Assembly: GCA_026392935.1 (NCBI GenBank)
Contig: JAPLBE010000011.1
Coordinates: 62,001-126,000, forward strand
DNA length: 64,000 nucleotides
DNA from: Actinomycetota bacterium
GTDB lineage: Bacteria; Actinomycetota; Actinomycetes; Nanopelagicales; Nanopelagicaceae
Direction: 5' to 3'
This document shows positions 27,144 through 37,075 of this stretch, one piece after another (position 1 is the first letter of the stretch; each line of letters begins with the position of its first letter). A program made the translations under genes and the position numbers. The notes under the pieces are model-generated. The model was given only the letters and a program-made list of their open reading frames with translations, was not told where the DNA came from and made no database searches.

Positions 27144-28214
27144 CTCTGCGCTTACTTCGGCAATGTTTTTAACAAGTTCGACTATCGAATCCTGGGTTGT
27201 GTTTTGGTGCAGGGTAAATCTGAGGTGGCCAGCCGTAGGTAAGCCCATAGCTGCCAGAACGTGACTTGGTTGTAAATCTTCAGGGGAGCAGGCTGAGCCA
27301 GAATCAACATCAAATCCTCGCTGTGACAGCTTGGAAACGAGTTGTTCAGAATCCACGCCGCCCACAATGCACGAAAGTGCGTGGGGGAGTGCATCTACAT
27401 TTTCACCCACAACTGAAACATTAGGTACTACTTTTAATTGGTCAATGAGAAATTCGCGAATCGTCGAATCTTCGATTTCAAAATTCTCCAGTGCGATCGA
27501 TGCCGCAATTAGTAGAGGTAGCGAGTACGTACCAGGAACCGATATTGGTGCGATGTGAGGCAGTGGATATGAGTATCGAGAAGTATTTCGAATCGCCAAG
27601 AGTGCCAATCCACTTGGGCCACCCCATGATTGAGAGTCAAAAAGTGCGGTATCCCAGCGATCTGGAAGAGATACTCGCGGTGCGCAAGAGGTGGCATCTA
27701 CTGCGATGAAACCGATTTTTGAGAAAGCAGAATTTTCCAGTTGAATGATTCCGGTTTCGCCATTGGCTAATTGAAGCGAGAGAACTGAATCATCAAGTGG
27801 TGTAACACCTGGAACAATCTGCCCATTTTCGTCAACTGCAGTCTCTGTAGTTTTTCCTACGTGAGTTCTTGCAATTGCTCGGATCTTGCCTTTATCGGAA
27901 GCGGAGTAAATGAACTCTGTATTCGGAGTGAGTAGTCCGGCGATCGCTAAGAAATGTCCCAATGCCGGCTCTCCGAGAATATGTATTTCGTGGGCTGTTA
28001 CTCCAAGCCGGTGAGCCATGTTTTCAAGACTCTGGTTGCGAAGAATCGCAGCCTTTGCTGCTGCTTGAGATAGCTTTTTTGGGTCTGCCCAGCCCTGATC
28101 AAATGCGGCTAGAAGGCTCTCTCGAGCCATCGCCGACATAGGGGCTTCTGAAGTGAAATTTCCTGTGACACGAACCACCGGATGAACGCTACTCGCTCGG
28201 AGAGACCCATGCAC
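27132..28214 (-). CDS. Degenerate class V aminotransferase/NifS-like protein lacking the PLP lysine
   Basis: A 360-residue protein of the cysteine desulfurase fold. The C-terminal active-Cys loop is kept: Cys309 in SGSACSPEDLQPSHVLAAMG, as in IscS. The cofactor pocket is not: the HKxxGP lysine block reads SQSWGGP (193-200), with Ser196 where the Schiff-base lysine should be; the VDAAQ block reads VDATSC, keeping Asp173 but losing Gln; the usual TSGATES loop reads ILGEPALG. So it is unlikely to be a PLP enzyme. It may carry or relay sulfur through Cys309, or be structural. GTG start, with GATAGT 8 nt upstream. It is next to the erpA-like gene and divergent from ctaC. Confidence 0.75.
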   Translation of the reverse strand: MHGSLRASSVHPVVRVTGNFTSEAPMSAMARESLLAAFDQGWADPKKLSQAAAKAAILRNQSLENMAHRLGVTAHEIHILGEPALGHFLAIAGLLTPNTEFIYSASDKGKIRAIARTHVGKTTETAVDENGQIVPGVTPLDDSVLSLQLANGETGIIQLENSAFSKIGFIAVDATSCAPRVSLPDRWDTALFDSQSWGGPSGLALLAIRNTSRYSYPLPHIAPISVPGTYSLPLLIAASIALENFEIEDSTIREFLIDQLKVVPNVSVVGENVDALPHALSCIVGGVDSEQLVSKLSQRGFDVDSGSACSPEDLQPSHVLAAMGLPTAGHLRFTLHQNTTQDSIVELVKNIAEVSAELRR

Positions 28215-28236
28215 ATCTCGCCACTATCCTTACCCC

Positions 28237-29010
28237 ATGACTTCTCGAGCTTCGCGTGCAAAGCGCTCCTTCCGAGTCGCTGCACTTCTTGCTCCAGCGC
28301 TACTAATGCTCAGCGGATGTTCTTTTGATCTCAAGAACGTATCAGGAATGGGTTTTCCAAAGGGCGTATCGAGTGTCAATGACATTTCACTCTCATTGTG
28401 GCAAGGCTCTTGGATTGCAGCGGCGGTAGTTGGTGTCATCACTCTCGTTCTCATTTTATGGCCCGCAGTATTTCATCGTGCACATGCCAGCAAAGGCGAA
28501 TTTCCAAAGCAGACTCAGTACAACGTACCGGTTGAAATTTTGTACACCGTTATCCCATTCATCATTGTTGCAGTCCTGTTCTATTTCACTGTTGTGAAGG
28601 AGAATAAAATTATTGATAAGACCACTCCCGTCAAACATGAAATTACAGTTGAAGGAATTCAATGGTCTTGGCAATTCGGTTATCCAGAAGCCGGCGAAAA
28701 AGCAGTAGTTACTGGTACTCCAGCTAACGCACCAACTCTTTACTTACCAAAGGGCGAGAGTGTTCGATTCACGATTACATCGAATGACGTAGTTCATGGA
28801 TTCTGGATTCCTGCATTCATGATTCAAATGCAGAATCTTCCGGGGGAGACTAATCACCTTCAGTTCACGGCAAATAAACTCGGCGAATTTCCTGGTCGAT
28901 GCAACATCCTCTGCGGACGTAATCACTCGCAAATGCTTTTTAAAGTCAAAGTTGTAACACCAGAGCAATATCAAAATTACCTTGAGACATTGAAGGCGAG
29001 CGCGGCATGA
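28237..29010 (+). CDS. ctaC: Cytochrome c oxidase subunit II
   Basis: A 257-residue lipoprotein: lipobox LSGC with Cys28, two membrane helices (about 57-80 and 100-122), then the cupredoxin domain outside the membrane. CuA ligands are all present: His187, Cys222, Cys226, His230, Met233 in [14 protein letters not shown]. It accepts electrons from the cytochrome bc1/QcrC complex. TATCCT at 28225-28230 is 6 nt before the ATG (leaderless). Overlaps ctaD by 4 nt. Confidence 0.97.
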   Translation: MTSRASRAKRSFRVAALLAPALLMLSGCSFDLKNVSGMGFPKGVSSVNDISLSLWQGSWIAAAVVGVITLVLILWPAVFHRAHASKGEFPKQTQYNVPVEILYTVIPFIIVAVLFYFTVVKENKIIDKTTPVKHEITVEGIQWSWQFGYPEAGEKAVVTGTPANAPTLYLPKGESVRFTITSNDVVHGFWIPAFMIQMQNLPGETNHLQFTANKLGEFPGRCNILCGRNHSQMLFKVKVVTPEQYQNYLETLKASAA

Positions 29011-30665
29011 CAACTTTCGCAGAACGTCCAACGATTGCTGCGCCACGTAAAGGGGTTCAAAAGACCTCACGTGGCTCTCAGTTTGTAAAGACAATTACAT
29101 CAACTGACCACAAGCGCATCGGTTACCTGTATCTAGCAACTTCATTTGCATGGTTCCTCATTGGTGGGCTTTTAGCTCTTTTCTTGCGCCTCGAACTTAC
29201 CCGCCCAGGAATGCAATTCTTGAGCGTCGAGCAGTACAACCAAATCTTCACTATGCACGGAACCATTATGTTGCTGATGTTTGCAACACCACTCTTTGTG
29301 GGATTCGCTAACGTCATCATGCCATTGCAGATCGGTGCGGCAGATGTGGCTTTCCCTCGTTTAAACATGCTTTCGTATTGGCTCTTCCTCTTCGGTTCGA
29401 TTCAAGCCGTTGCTGGATTCCTAACTCCTGGTGGCGCCGCATCATTTGGTTGGACTGCATATGCACCTCTTGCGAATTCAACGTACTCACCGGGCATCGG
29501 TGGTGACTTGTGGGTAATGGGTCTAGCTATCTCTGGTCTTGGAACAATTCTTGGTGGCGTTAACTTCATTACAACAATCTTTACTATGCGCGCACCTGGA
29601 ATGACGATGTTCCGCATGTCAATCTTCTCGTGGAACGTATTGCTGACTTCGATTCTTGTTCTACTTGCATTCCCTCCATTAGCAGCTGCGCTCCTCGGTC
29701 TTGAATCCGATCGACTCTTTGGATCACATCTCTTTGATCCTGCAAATGGTGGAGCAATGCTTTGGCAGCATTTGTTCTGGTTCTTTGGACACCCAGAGGT
29801 TTATATCCTTGCGCTTCCATTCTTCGGAATCGCCACTGAAATTTTGCCAGTGTTTAGCCGTAAACCAATTTTCGGTTATAAGGGATTGATTGCAGCAACA
29901 ATCGCGATTTCGGCACTCTCCGTTGCAGTATGGGCCCACCATATGTTTGCTAGCGGAAAAGTTCTTCTTCCATTCTTCTCATTCATGACATTCCTTATCG
30001 GTGTTCCAACCGGTGTGAAATTCTTTAACTGGATCGGAACTATGTGGCGAGGCCATGTAACTTTTGAAACTCCCATGCTTTGGGTGATGGGCTTCCTCGT
30101 AACCTTCTTATTCGGAGGAATTACAGGAATTATTCTCGCGTCGCCTCCACTTGATTTTGCAGTATCTGCTTCTTACTTTGTTGTTGCCCACTTCCACTAT
30201 GTGCTCTTTGGGACAGTGGTCTTTGCGATGTTTGCTGGCTTCTATTTCTGGTGGCCAAAGATGACAGGTCGCATGCTCAACGAACGCCTTGGAAAGATTC
30301 ACTTCTGGACACTCTTCTTTGGTTTCCACTTAACTTTTCTTATCCAACACTGGCTAGGCATTAAGGGATTCCCGCGTCGCTATGCAGATTACTTAGCCAC
30401 CGATGGATTTACTGGAATGAATATGATTTCAACCGTTGGCTCATTCCTTCTTGCTCTTTCAATGATTCCATTCTTTGTAAATGTATGGATTACTCGTAAA
30501 TCTCCATTGGTTAATGTTGATGATCCATGGGGTTATGGTTCTTCACTCGAATGGGCCACATCATGTCCACCACCACGTCACAACTTCACATCTATGCCAC
30601 GCATCCGCTCAGAGCGTCCAGCATTTGATTTGCATCACCCGCACATTAAGACTGAGGGTCACTAA
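29007..30665 (+). CDS. ctaD: Cytochrome c oxidase subunit I (aa3 type)
   Basis: A 552-residue haem-copper oxidase subunit with 12 helices. Haem a ligand His84 ([10 protein letters not shown]), the CuB His-Tyr pair in [15 protein letters not shown], the CuB histidines in WAHHMFASG, and the haem ligands in [10 protein letters not shown] are all visible. It reduces O2 to water and pumps protons. Unlike M. tuberculosis, where ctaD is elsewhere, here it is between ctaC and ctaF. Confidence 0.98.
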   Translation: MTTFAERPTIAAPRKGVQKTSRGSQFVKTITSTDHKRIGYLYLATSFAWFLIGGLLALFLRLELTRPGMQFLSVEQYNQIFTMHGTIMLLMFATPLFVGFANVIMPLQIGAADVAFPRLNMLSYWLFLFGSIQAVAGFLTPGGAASFGWTAYAPLANSTYSPGIGGDLWVMGLAISGLGTILGGVNFITTIFTMRAPGMTMFRMSIFSWNVLLTSILVLLAFPPLAAALLGLESDRLFGSHLFDPANGGAMLWQHLFWFFGHPEVYILALPFFGIATEILPVFSRKPIFGYKGLIAATIAISALSVAVWAHHMFASGKVLLPFFSFMTFLIGVPTGVKFFNWIGTMWRGHVTFETPMLWVMGFLVTFLFGGITGIILASPPLDFAVSASYFVVAHFHYVLFGTVVFAMFAGFYFWWPKMTGRMLNERLGKIHFWTLFFGFHLTFLIQHWLGIKGFPRRYADYLATDGFTGMNMISTVGSFLLALSMIPFFVNVWITRKSPLVNVDDPWGYGSSLEWATSCPPPRHNFTSMPRIRSERPAFDLHHPHIKTEGH

Positions 30666-30667
30666 CA

Positions 30668-31072
30668 ATGAAAGCTAATTGGCAACTTTTCTCAGGCCTT
30701 GCTGTTTTCTATGTGATTATGGCTGTGGTGTATTACTTTGTTGGCGGCGAAGCTGTCGGCATTACCGGAATGACTCTTGCTGCCTGTTTGGCTGGCATGG
30801 TTGGCTTCTATCTCTGGTTTACACAGAAAAGAATCGGTACTGCAATCCCTTCAGATAATGAAGAGGCAGAGATCGCTGATGACGCAGGTGAACTTGGTTT
30901 TTATAGCCCACATTCATGGTGGCCACTTCCCGTTGCTCTGAGTGCGACTGCAATGGGACTTGGTCTGATTATCGGCTGGTGGCTTACGCTTATTGCTCTT
31001 GGTTCTTTAGTTATCAGCATCATCGGCATGGTTACAGAGTACGAGAAGCCAGCAACTACTTCTTCTCACTAA
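30668..31072 (+). CDS. ctaF: Cytochrome c oxidase subunit IV, actinobacterial type
   Basis: A 134-residue small subunit with four predicted helices and the conserved FYSPHSWWPLPVALS segment. It stabilises the aa3 oxidase in actinobacterial bc1-aa3 supercomplexes. Starts 2 nt after ctaD. Confidence 0.93.
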   Translation: MKANWQLFSGLAVFYVIMAVVYYFVGGEAVGITGMTLAACLAGMVGFYLWFTQKRIGTAIPSDNEEAEIADDAGELGFYSPHSWWPLPVALSATAMGLGLIIGWWLTLIALGSLVISIIGMVTEYEKPATTSSH

Positions 31073-31091
31073 TCACTGATTAGATACGGCC

Positions 31092-31565
31092 ATGGAAAAG
31101 ATTCGTGCCGAAATTCTTGATCTCAACATTCCACTAACTGTCGCGGCTCGAATTACCATTAACGCTCCCGCAAATAAGATTTTTGATCTCGTAGCTGATC
31201 CATACGCTCATGCGTATTTTGATGGTTCTGGAACCGTCGAACGCGCCTTGCGCGCTCCGGAGCGACTTTCTTTAGGCTCTACATTCGGCATGAGTATGCG
31301 AATCAAAGTTCCGTATCGCATCAAAAATACCGTCACTGCCTTAGAAGAGGGTTCCCTGATCAGCTGGCAACATTTCGGTGGCTGGACTTGGTCGTACCAA
31401 CTTAATCAAATAGCACCTAATCAAACGGTTGTCACCGAAACTTTCGATGCGAATACTGCTAACTCCTTTGGTAAATGGTGGCTTCAGAGAACTGATTCGC
31501 TGAATCGCAATCCCAAGTGGATGGCTAAATCTCTAGTACTCCTCAAAGCGTTAGCTGAGCAGTGA
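31092..31565 (+). CDS. SRPBCC/START-like lipid- or ligand-binding protein
   Basis: A 157-residue protein of the polyketide-cyclase/dehydrase fold: INAPANKIFDLVADPYAH at the start of the beta sheet, SWQHFGGWTWSYQLN in the middle and a C-terminal helix. Such proteins bind hydrophobic ligands. Role unknown. A TTAGAT/TAGATA box 5-6 nt before the ATG suggests a leaderless start. It overlaps the following EamA gene by 4 nt. Confidence 0.8.
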   Translation: MEKIRAEILDLNIPLTVAARITINAPANKIFDLVADPYAHAYFDGSGTVERALRAPERLSLGSTFGMSMRIKVPYRIKNTVTALEEGSLISWQHFGGWTWSYQLNQIAPNQTVVTETFDANTANSFGKWWLQRTDSLNRNPKWMAKSLVLLKALAEQ

Positions 31566-32428
31566 AGAGAGCAACTGCAGCTGCTCCTTGGATCTTTATT
31601 GTTATCTGGAGTTCGGGTTTTGTTGTTGCAAAGTACGCCTTTCCATCGGCTGACGCGCTCTACTTTCTCGCGATTCGGCTCATTCTTGCAACTGTAATTC
31701 TCTTTTTACTCACATTTGCGCTAGGCCAACCGCTCAAACTTTCGCGTACGGATTTCTATTCATCTCTTGCTATCGGAATTGCACTTCATGGTTTCTATCT
31801 TGCTGGTGTTTGGCATGCCATTGCGCTGGGGGCTCCTGCCGGATTGTCATCAGTGATTACAAGTATCCAACCGGTATTAGTCTCACTTCTCGCCGTCCGG
31901 ATCTTGATGGAACCTCTCACCACCCGGCAAGTGGTTGGTTTGGTTCTTGGTTTAGCGGGTGTTTTCTTAGTTGTTCTGCCCAAGTTATCTAAAGCTGATG
32001 GTTTCACCGCAGAGTCCGTTGGGTTTCTAGTTATTGGTCTTTTGGGAAGTACCGTCGCCACCCTGCTGCAGAAGAAAATCGGTCATTCGATACCGCTCAT
32101 GATTGGTACCACCTATCAATTCGGTATCGCCGGAATACTTCTGCTCATCTATACACTCGCAACAGGTAAAACTCACTTTGAGTTAACAAGCACCGCTGTA
32201 TTCTCGATGTTGTGGGCTGTTTTAGTCACATCAATTGCCGCTGTGCTGCTCTTGTTATGGCTGCTCAATCGCGGATCCGCAGCGAAAGTTTCTAGCTTGA
32301 TGTACTTGGTGCCTCCTATGGCGGTTCTTCAGGCGCTGGTCTTGTTTGGGGAAAAGGTAAACGCCCAAGCTATCATCGGAATTGTGATGACAGCGTTGGG
32401 CGTTGCCTTAGTTCTACGCTGTGAGTAA
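31562..32428 (+). CDS. EamA/DMT-family transporter
   Basis: A 288-residue protein with ten membrane helices in two EamA repeats (first from about residue 8, second from about 150). Such proteins usually export amino acids or metabolites. GTG start in a GTGA overlap with the SRPBCC gene. Ends 4 nt before the convergent qcrB gene. Substrate unknown. Confidence 0.87.
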   Translation: MKRATAAAPWIFIVIWSSGFVVAKYAFPSADALYFLAIRLILATVILFLLTFALGQPLKLSRTDFYSSLAIGIALHGFYLAGVWHAIALGAPAGLSSVITSIQPVLVSLLAVRILMEPLTTRQVVGLVLGLAGVFLVVLPKLSKADGFTAESVGFLVIGLLGSTVATLLQKKIGHSIPLMIGTTYQFGIAGILLLIYTLATGKTHFELTSTAVFSMLWAVLVTSIAAVLLLLWLLNRGSAAKVSSLMYLVPPMAVLQALVLFGEKVNAQAIIGIVMTALGVALVLRCE

Positions 32429-32432
32429 CCGC

Positions 32433-34022
32433 TTAGTGATGTCCTTCTAGTTCGCGACGTTCTGTTTCAGTTGCCTTAGGAACTGCTACTGCAGCTGCAC
32501 GAGAAATGCGATTACGGATCTTGTTCTTAAGTGCACCAGGGCGACGCACTCCGGCGCCATCGTGTTCTGGCAGCTCAAGCGGTGCAAGCTGTTCGTGAGA
32601 AGTAAGTACCCAAGCCTTCTCCGCAGAGATTGGCTCATGGACTTCTATAAATTCTCCACTTGGCATACGTACGAGACGACCGGTCTCGCGACCGTGAAGA
32701 ACGAGATCGCGATCTGCACGTTGAAGTGAGAGACAAAGTCTCTTGGTAACTACAAATGCAATTGGTGGGAGAACAATAATTGCGATGCGAGAGAACCACA
32801 TCATCTGATTAATGGTCAGATGGAATGTTGTAGCGATGATGTCATTTCCACCATTTAACAATGAAACCAAGGTGAATGTAAGAGCCATAACGCCAATCGC
32901 TGTTCTATTCGGCGTATTGCGTGGACGATCGAGCAAGTGATGTTCGCGCTTATCTCCTGTTGCCCAACTTTCAATAAATGGATAGAGGGCGAGTCCCGTA
33001 AACATAATTCCCGGCACGATTAAACCTGGAATTAAAATATTCCAGGAAATTGTGTATCCAAGTGCATGGGTTTCAATTGGGGGAGCCATGCGGACTAGAC
33101 CATCGAGCCAACCCATATACCAGTCAGGTTGAGAGCCCGCGGAAACTTGCGCTGGGGTGTACGGACCATAAAGCCAAATGGGGTTAATGGAAGCGACGGC
33201 GCCAAGAAATGCCGTAACTCCAAAGACGATGAAGAAGAAGCCTCCAGCTTTAGCCATGTAGACCGGCATAAGTGGATAGCCAACAACATTCTTCTCAGTG
33301 CGACCTGGACCAGGGAACTGTGTGTGCTTCTGGTACCAAACAAGCATCAAGTGAACCGTGATGAGTGCAAGGAAAATTCCTGGAAGCAAAAGAATGTGCA
33401 CGGTATAGATACGTGGAATAAATGCTTCGCCAGGGAAAGCGCCGCCGAAGGCAAAGAATGCGAGATAGGAACCAACTACCGGAATAGCTTGAATGATTGC
33501 TTCAGCGATTCGAATACCTGTTCCTGAAAGTAGATCATCAGGAAGTGAATAACCCAAGAACCCTTCAACGATTCCGAGGGTAAGAAGTCCGACACCAATG
33601 ATCCAGTTGAATTCACGAGGCTTACGGAATGCACCGGTGAAATAAACACGCATTAAGTGAACAACAATTCCCACCATAAAAATAAGCGCAGCCCAGTGGT
33701 GAATCTGTCGCATCAGAAGACCGCCGCGAACCTCGAAAGAGATATCAAGTGTTGATGCGTACGCCGCAGACATCTTCAAACCTTTAAGAGGTTCATATGA
33801 TCCGTCGTAGACAACTTCCTTCATGGATGGGTCGAACCAGAACGTTAAGAATGTTCCTGAGAGAAGAAGAATGACGAATGAGTACAGGCAAATTTCTCCA
33901 AGAAGGAATGACCAGTGATCAGGGAAGACCTTTGTCAGGTTCTTCTTCATCCACTTCGCAGCGCCTGTGCGATCGTCTACATATCCTGCGACGTTGCCAG
34001 CGACTCTTTCACGTGCTGTCAT
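32433..34022 (-). CDS. qcrB: Cytochrome b of the bc1 complex
   Basis: A 529-residue membrane subunit. The two haem-ligand helices show RQIHHWAALIFMVGIVVH and HILLLPGIFLALITVH, each with paired His. The long C-terminal extension rich in charge is typical of actinobacterial QcrB. It oxidises menaquinol with the Rieske protein. ATG 34022 overlaps the qcrA stop (ATGA); a TTG at 34037 would be five codons longer. Confidence 0.96.
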   Translation of the reverse strand: MTARERVAGNVAGYVDDRTGAAKWMKKNLTKVFPDHWSFLLGEICLYSFVILLLSGTFLTFWFDPSMKEVVYDGSYEPLKGLKMSAAYASTLDISFEVRGGLLMRQIHHWAALIFMVGIVVHLMRVYFTGAFRKPREFNWIIGVGLLTLGIVEGFLGYSLPDDLLSGTGIRIAEAIIQAIPVVGSYLAFFAFGGAFPGEAFIPRIYTVHILLLPGIFLALITVHLMLVWYQKHTQFPGPGRTEKNVVGYPLMPVYMAKAGGFFFIVFGVTAFLGAVASINPIWLYGPYTPAQVSAGSQPDWYMGWLDGLVRMAPPIETHALGYTISWNILIPGLIVPGIMFTGLALYPFIESWATGDKREHHLLDRPRNTPNRTAIGVMALTFTLVSLLNGGNDIIATTFHLTINQMMWFSRIAIIVLPPIAFVVTKRLCLSLQRADRDLVLHGRETGRLVRMPSGEFIEVHEPISAEKAWVLTSHEQLAPLELPEHDGAGVRRPGALKNKIRNRISRAAAVAVPKATETERRELEGHH

Positions 34023-35011
34023 GATGAACGCTCCCAAAAACTAGGTCCGACTGGTTCGCTAAATGGTGCTCCGGCCACTAAGTAGCCTTCCTCATCCACT
34101 GTGATATTTAACTGCGGAAGTGGTCTCGCCGCAGGTCCAAAAATAACTTTTGCCGCACGAGTCACATCGAAGGTTGATTGGTGGCATGGGCAGAGGAGAT
34201 GCTTGGTTTGCTGTTCGTATAACGCAACTGCGCATCCCATGTGTGAGCAAATCTTGGAGAAGGCGATGATTCCTTCGTGCGTCCATGAAAGTCGCTCGGC
34301 GTTGAGATTGAATTCTTCTGGTCGCAGGCGAATCAGGAGAACCGCATCCTTTGCAATGTCATCCAGGTGACGTTCTTTGCCCGGCGCTAATTCGGGAAGT
34401 GTCTGCGCAACTGCGCCAACTTCAAGGTCTTCAGGTCGAATCGGACGATCACCTGGATCTGTAACTAAGCGAGTTCCCTTTTTCCACGATGTCTTAGAAA
34501 GATCATTTCCAGGAAGAGGACCAAGATCGCGAAGCAGAAGAATTGGAGGAAGCGCGGTAAGTCCTAGAGCCGCACCGAGTGTTCTCTTAATGAGAGGGCG
34601 ACGACCGAGTCCTGCAGCAGATGCTCCAGCCTTAACAGTTTTTACAAATTCTTCCCGGTCTTCATCCTCAGAGCGGAATTCGTGACGTTGTGCAATAACT
34701 TCTTCATCAGGCATAAGTGTCTTCGCCCAATGGATAAGACCGGCTCCAATACAGAACAGTGAGATTGCCATTCCCAAACCTAGCCCAAGCTGATGAACAT
34801 TGGTGTTGCCGAGTACGGGTATAAAAACAAATACATCATCTTTGATAAAGATGTAAGAGTAAATAAGAATTAGAGTGCCTAGTGCAGAGAGGGCGAAGAG
34901 AATTGCCACTTGACGCTCTGCAAGTGCAGCAGCTTTAGGATCAGTGTCGGCGCGACGATGAACGTGTGCTGGAAGTCCTGGATCTTTAATGAGCTCGATT
35001 TCGTTAGTCAT
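34019..35011 (-). CDS. qcrA: Rieske iron-sulfur subunit of the bc1 complex
   Basis: A 330-residue protein with N-terminal membrane helices (about 34-55, 70-94 and 145-165) and a C-terminal Rieske domain. The 2Fe-2S ligands are in CSHMGC and CPCHQSTFD. Between them is a short insertion (ALYEQQTKHLL). The multi-helix N-terminus is an actinobacterial trait. Gene order ctaE-qcrC-qcrA-qcrB is conserved in the phylum. Confidence 0.96.
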   Translation of the reverse strand: MTNEIELIKDPGLPAHVHRRADTDPKAAALAERQVAILFALSALGTLILIYSYIFIKDDVFVFIPVLGNTNVHQLGLGLGMAISLFCIGAGLIHWAKTLMPDEEVIAQRHEFRSEDEDREEFVKTVKAGASAAGLGRRPLIKRTLGAALGLTALPPILLLRDLGPLPGNDLSKTSWKKGTRLVTDPGDRPIRPEDLEVGAVAQTLPELAPGKERHLDDIAKDAVLLIRLRPEEFNLNAERLSWTHEGIIAFSKICSHMGCAVALYEQQTKHLLCPCHQSTFDVTRAAKVIFGPAARPLPQLNITVDEEGYLVAGAPFSEPVGPSFWERSS

Positions 35012-35015
35012 ATCC

Positions 35016-35807
35016 CTATTTCGCCTTCATCGCTAGCCAGACTGCAACACCAACGAGCAGACCTATACCAAGAGTCCACACGAGCAAACCTTCTGTCACT
35101 GGACCAACGCGTCCGAGTGCTGCGCCACCGAGTTGCGGTTCAGCCTCTGCTGCTTTGGCCCACTTGATGATTGAGAGTTTTTCTTCAGGAGTAATTGTTT
35201 TATCGCTAAAGACAGGCATTGATTGCGGACCTGTAATCATTGCTTCATAAATATGTTTTGGTTCAACACCCATAATTGTTGGAGCGTACTTGCCTTGTGT
35301 GAGTGCGCCGCCTTGTCCTGCAAAGTTATGACACATTGCGCAGTTCGTGCGGAAAAGTTCACCGCCTTCTGCAACTGATCCGTCGCGCTCGTAATTGAGA
35401 GCTTCTTCAGTTGGAATCTCCGGCCCAGGTGCCAGTGAAGCGACGTACATTGCAAGTGCATAAACCTCTTCAGGTGTGTAGACAGGTTTTTTGCGCATCG
35501 CCTGCTGGCTCATATCTGCCATCGGCATGCGTCCTGTGCCAACTTGGAAATCTACAGATGCAGCACCAACTCCAATGAGTGATGGCGCAATTTCCGCACC
35601 TTCAGCATTGAGGCCGTGGCATGAAGAACAACCCTTGAGAAATATCTGCTTGCCTTCTTCAATGGCAACGGAACGATCAGCCACTGATGGGGATTCAGAA
35701 TTTACTGCACTCGCAACTTGGAAAGTGGTGCCGATGGTGAAGAGAGCAAAAATCAAAAGAATTGGTCCTGCTGCATGGTGTCTGCGTAGACGCGAGAGAC
35801 GCTTCAC
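35016..35807 (-). CDS. qcrC: Diheme cytochrome c subunit of the bc1 complex
   Basis: About 263 residues. Two CXXCH haem sites, CSSCH and CAMCH, lie in tandem cytochrome c domains outside the membrane, with an N-terminal signal anchor and a C-terminal helix (LLVWTLGIGLLVGVAVWLAM). This fused cytochrome replaces a soluble c and passes electrons straight to CtaC. GTG 35807 is chosen because AAGGA lies 6 nt upstream; a longer frame reaches into ctaE without support. Confidence 0.95.
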   Translation of the reverse strand: MKRLSRLRRHHAAGPILLIFALFTIGTTFQVASAVNSESPSVADRSVAIEEGKQIFLKGCSSCHGLNAEGAEIAPSLIGVGAASVDFQVGTGRMPMADMSQQAMRKKPVYTPEEVYALAMYVASLAPGPEIPTEEALNYERDGSVAEGGELFRTNCAMCHNFAGQGGALTQGKYAPTIMGVEPKHIYEAMITGPQSMPVFSDKTITPEEKLSIIKWAKAAEAEPQLGGAALGRVGPVTEGLLVWTLGIGLLVGVAVWLAMKAK

Positions 35808-35833
35808 TGTATTCCTTTCAGTCGGGTCGTAAA

Positions 35834-36463
35834 TTATTTGATGAGGTAAATTGCAGAGAAGAGAGCAATCCAAACAACGTCAACGAAGTGCCAGTAGTAA
35901 GAGACCACGATTGCTGTAGTTGCCTGACCTTGAGTAAATCGTCGAGCTTTTGCAACACGAATCATTACGATGAGAAATGCGATTAGCCCACCGGTCACGT
36001 GCAAACCGTGGAAGCCTGTTGCGATGTAAAAAACTGAACCGTACGCAGTTGAGGAGAGTGTGACGCCTTCGGAGACTAGTGCGGCGTATTCATAAACCTG
36101 ACCTGCAATAAAGAAGGTGCCCATGAGAAATGTCAGTGAGAACCATTCACGCATTCCCCATGTTGAGATTCTAAAAATCGAACCAGTGCGACGTGCTTGG
36201 TAGCGCTCGGCAGCGAAAACACCGAACTGACATGTCACTGATGAAAGTACAAGAACAGTTGTATTTAGTGCCGCAAATGGGATGTTAAGAATCTCTGTTG
36301 ACTCAGTCCAGATTGTCGGACCTTGAACTGCGCGCGTAGTGAAGTACATTGCAAAAAGTGCGGCGAAGAACATGAGTTCACTTGAGAGCCACACGATTGT
36401 TCCGACAGCCACCAAGTTTGGACGGGTGATCTTGTGATGCGTGCTCACGCTGGTGCTTGTCAT
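35834..36463 (-). CDS. ctaE: Cytochrome c oxidase subunit III
   Basis: A 209-residue, five-helix subunit. Marks: [18 protein letters not shown] with the conserved Glu, [10 protein letters not shown] and [14 protein letters not shown] at the end. First gene of ctaE-qcrCAB. The start is set at ATG 36463 because AATAAT lies 7 nt before it; an in-frame ATG ten codons upstream would cover that box. Two copies of an 11-bp repeat lie upstream. Confidence 0.95.
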   Translation of the reverse strand: MTSTSVSTHHKITRPNLVAVGTIVWLSSELMFFAALFAMYFTTRAVQGPTIWTESTEILNIPFAALNTTVLVLSSVTCQFGVFAAERYQARRTGSIFRISTWGMREWFSLTFLMGTFFIAGQVYEYAALVSEGVTLSSTAYGSVFYIATGFHGLHVTGGLIAFLIVMIRVAKARRFTQGQATTAIVVSYYWHFVDVVWIALFSAIYLIK

Positions 36464-36494
36464 AGGTGGCATTATTCCCGAAAAGGCACTCACT

Positions 36495-36531
36495 CACCTA
36501 TTTGTAAGGCCCTGGAAAGCCACCTATTTGT
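36495..36531 (-). promoter_or_regulatory. Paired 11-bp direct repeats upstream of ctaE-qcrCAB
   Basis: CACCTATTTGT occurs exactly at 36495-36505 and 36521-36531 (26 bp start to start). On the minus strand the nearer copy, ACAAATAGGTG, covers the expected -35 position for the AATAAT -10 box of ctaE. This fits a pair of regulator sites controlling the respiratory operon; no regulator is known. Confidence 0.4.
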
Positions 36532-36619
36532 GCTGGAACAAGGTGAAAAGGGTCACGCACTACTGACGGTCGGAAAGAATGAGAGTCGACATCAGGGATA
36601 ACCCGATTAGACTGGGGCT

Positions 36620-37066
36620 ATGTCAGAGACTTCCGGAGTTCGTGAGCGAAAGTACTCAATCGCCCTTTATTCAGATGATTCATCTGTGCGCCAGGCAGTT
36701 ATTGCCGCTTTAGGGACTCGCGTTTCACCCGAAATGTCTGAGCACGTCATTCATCAATTCGCCACTGGGCCAGCTCTTCGACTTTTCGTCGATTCCAAGA
36801 AGCCTGGAACTGATTCACCAATTGACTTGTTTATCCTCGATGGAGAGTCAGTTCCCGAAGGTGGACTTGGTATTGCTCGTCAACTCAAGGATGAAGTATT
36901 TCATTGTCCACCAGTGCTAGTGATGACTGGCAGAAAAGCAGACGCCTGGCTAGCGGCATGGTCTCGCGCAGAGGCAAATGTTCTTCATCCAGTAGATCCA
37001 TTTACATTGGCTCACACGGTTGCTGATTTATTGCGGGCACGTACAACTTCTCTATCTGCGCAATAA
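36620..37066 (+). CDS. Receiver-domain-like protein lacking the conserved lysine
   Basis: A 148-residue stand-alone domain shaped like a response-regulator receiver: SIALYSDD with Asp19-Asp20 at the first strand, IDLFILDGE with Asp74 as possible phosphoacceptor, VLVMTGR with Thr103. The final KP motif reads VLHPVDPF, so the invariant Lys is His123. It has no output domain and no kinase neighbour. TAGACT at 36608-36613 is 6 nt before the ATG. It stands between the respiratory operon and trpD. A phosphorylation-independent or structural role is possible. Confidence 0.6.
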   Translation: MSETSGVRERKYSIALYSDDSSVRQAVIAALGTRVSPEMSEHVIHQFATGPALRLFVDSKKPGTDSPIDLFILDGESVPEGGLGIARQLKDEVFHCPPVLVMTGRKADAWLAAWSRAEANVLHPVDPFTLAHTVADLLRARTTSLSAQ

Positions 37067-37075
37067 GGGCAGTTA

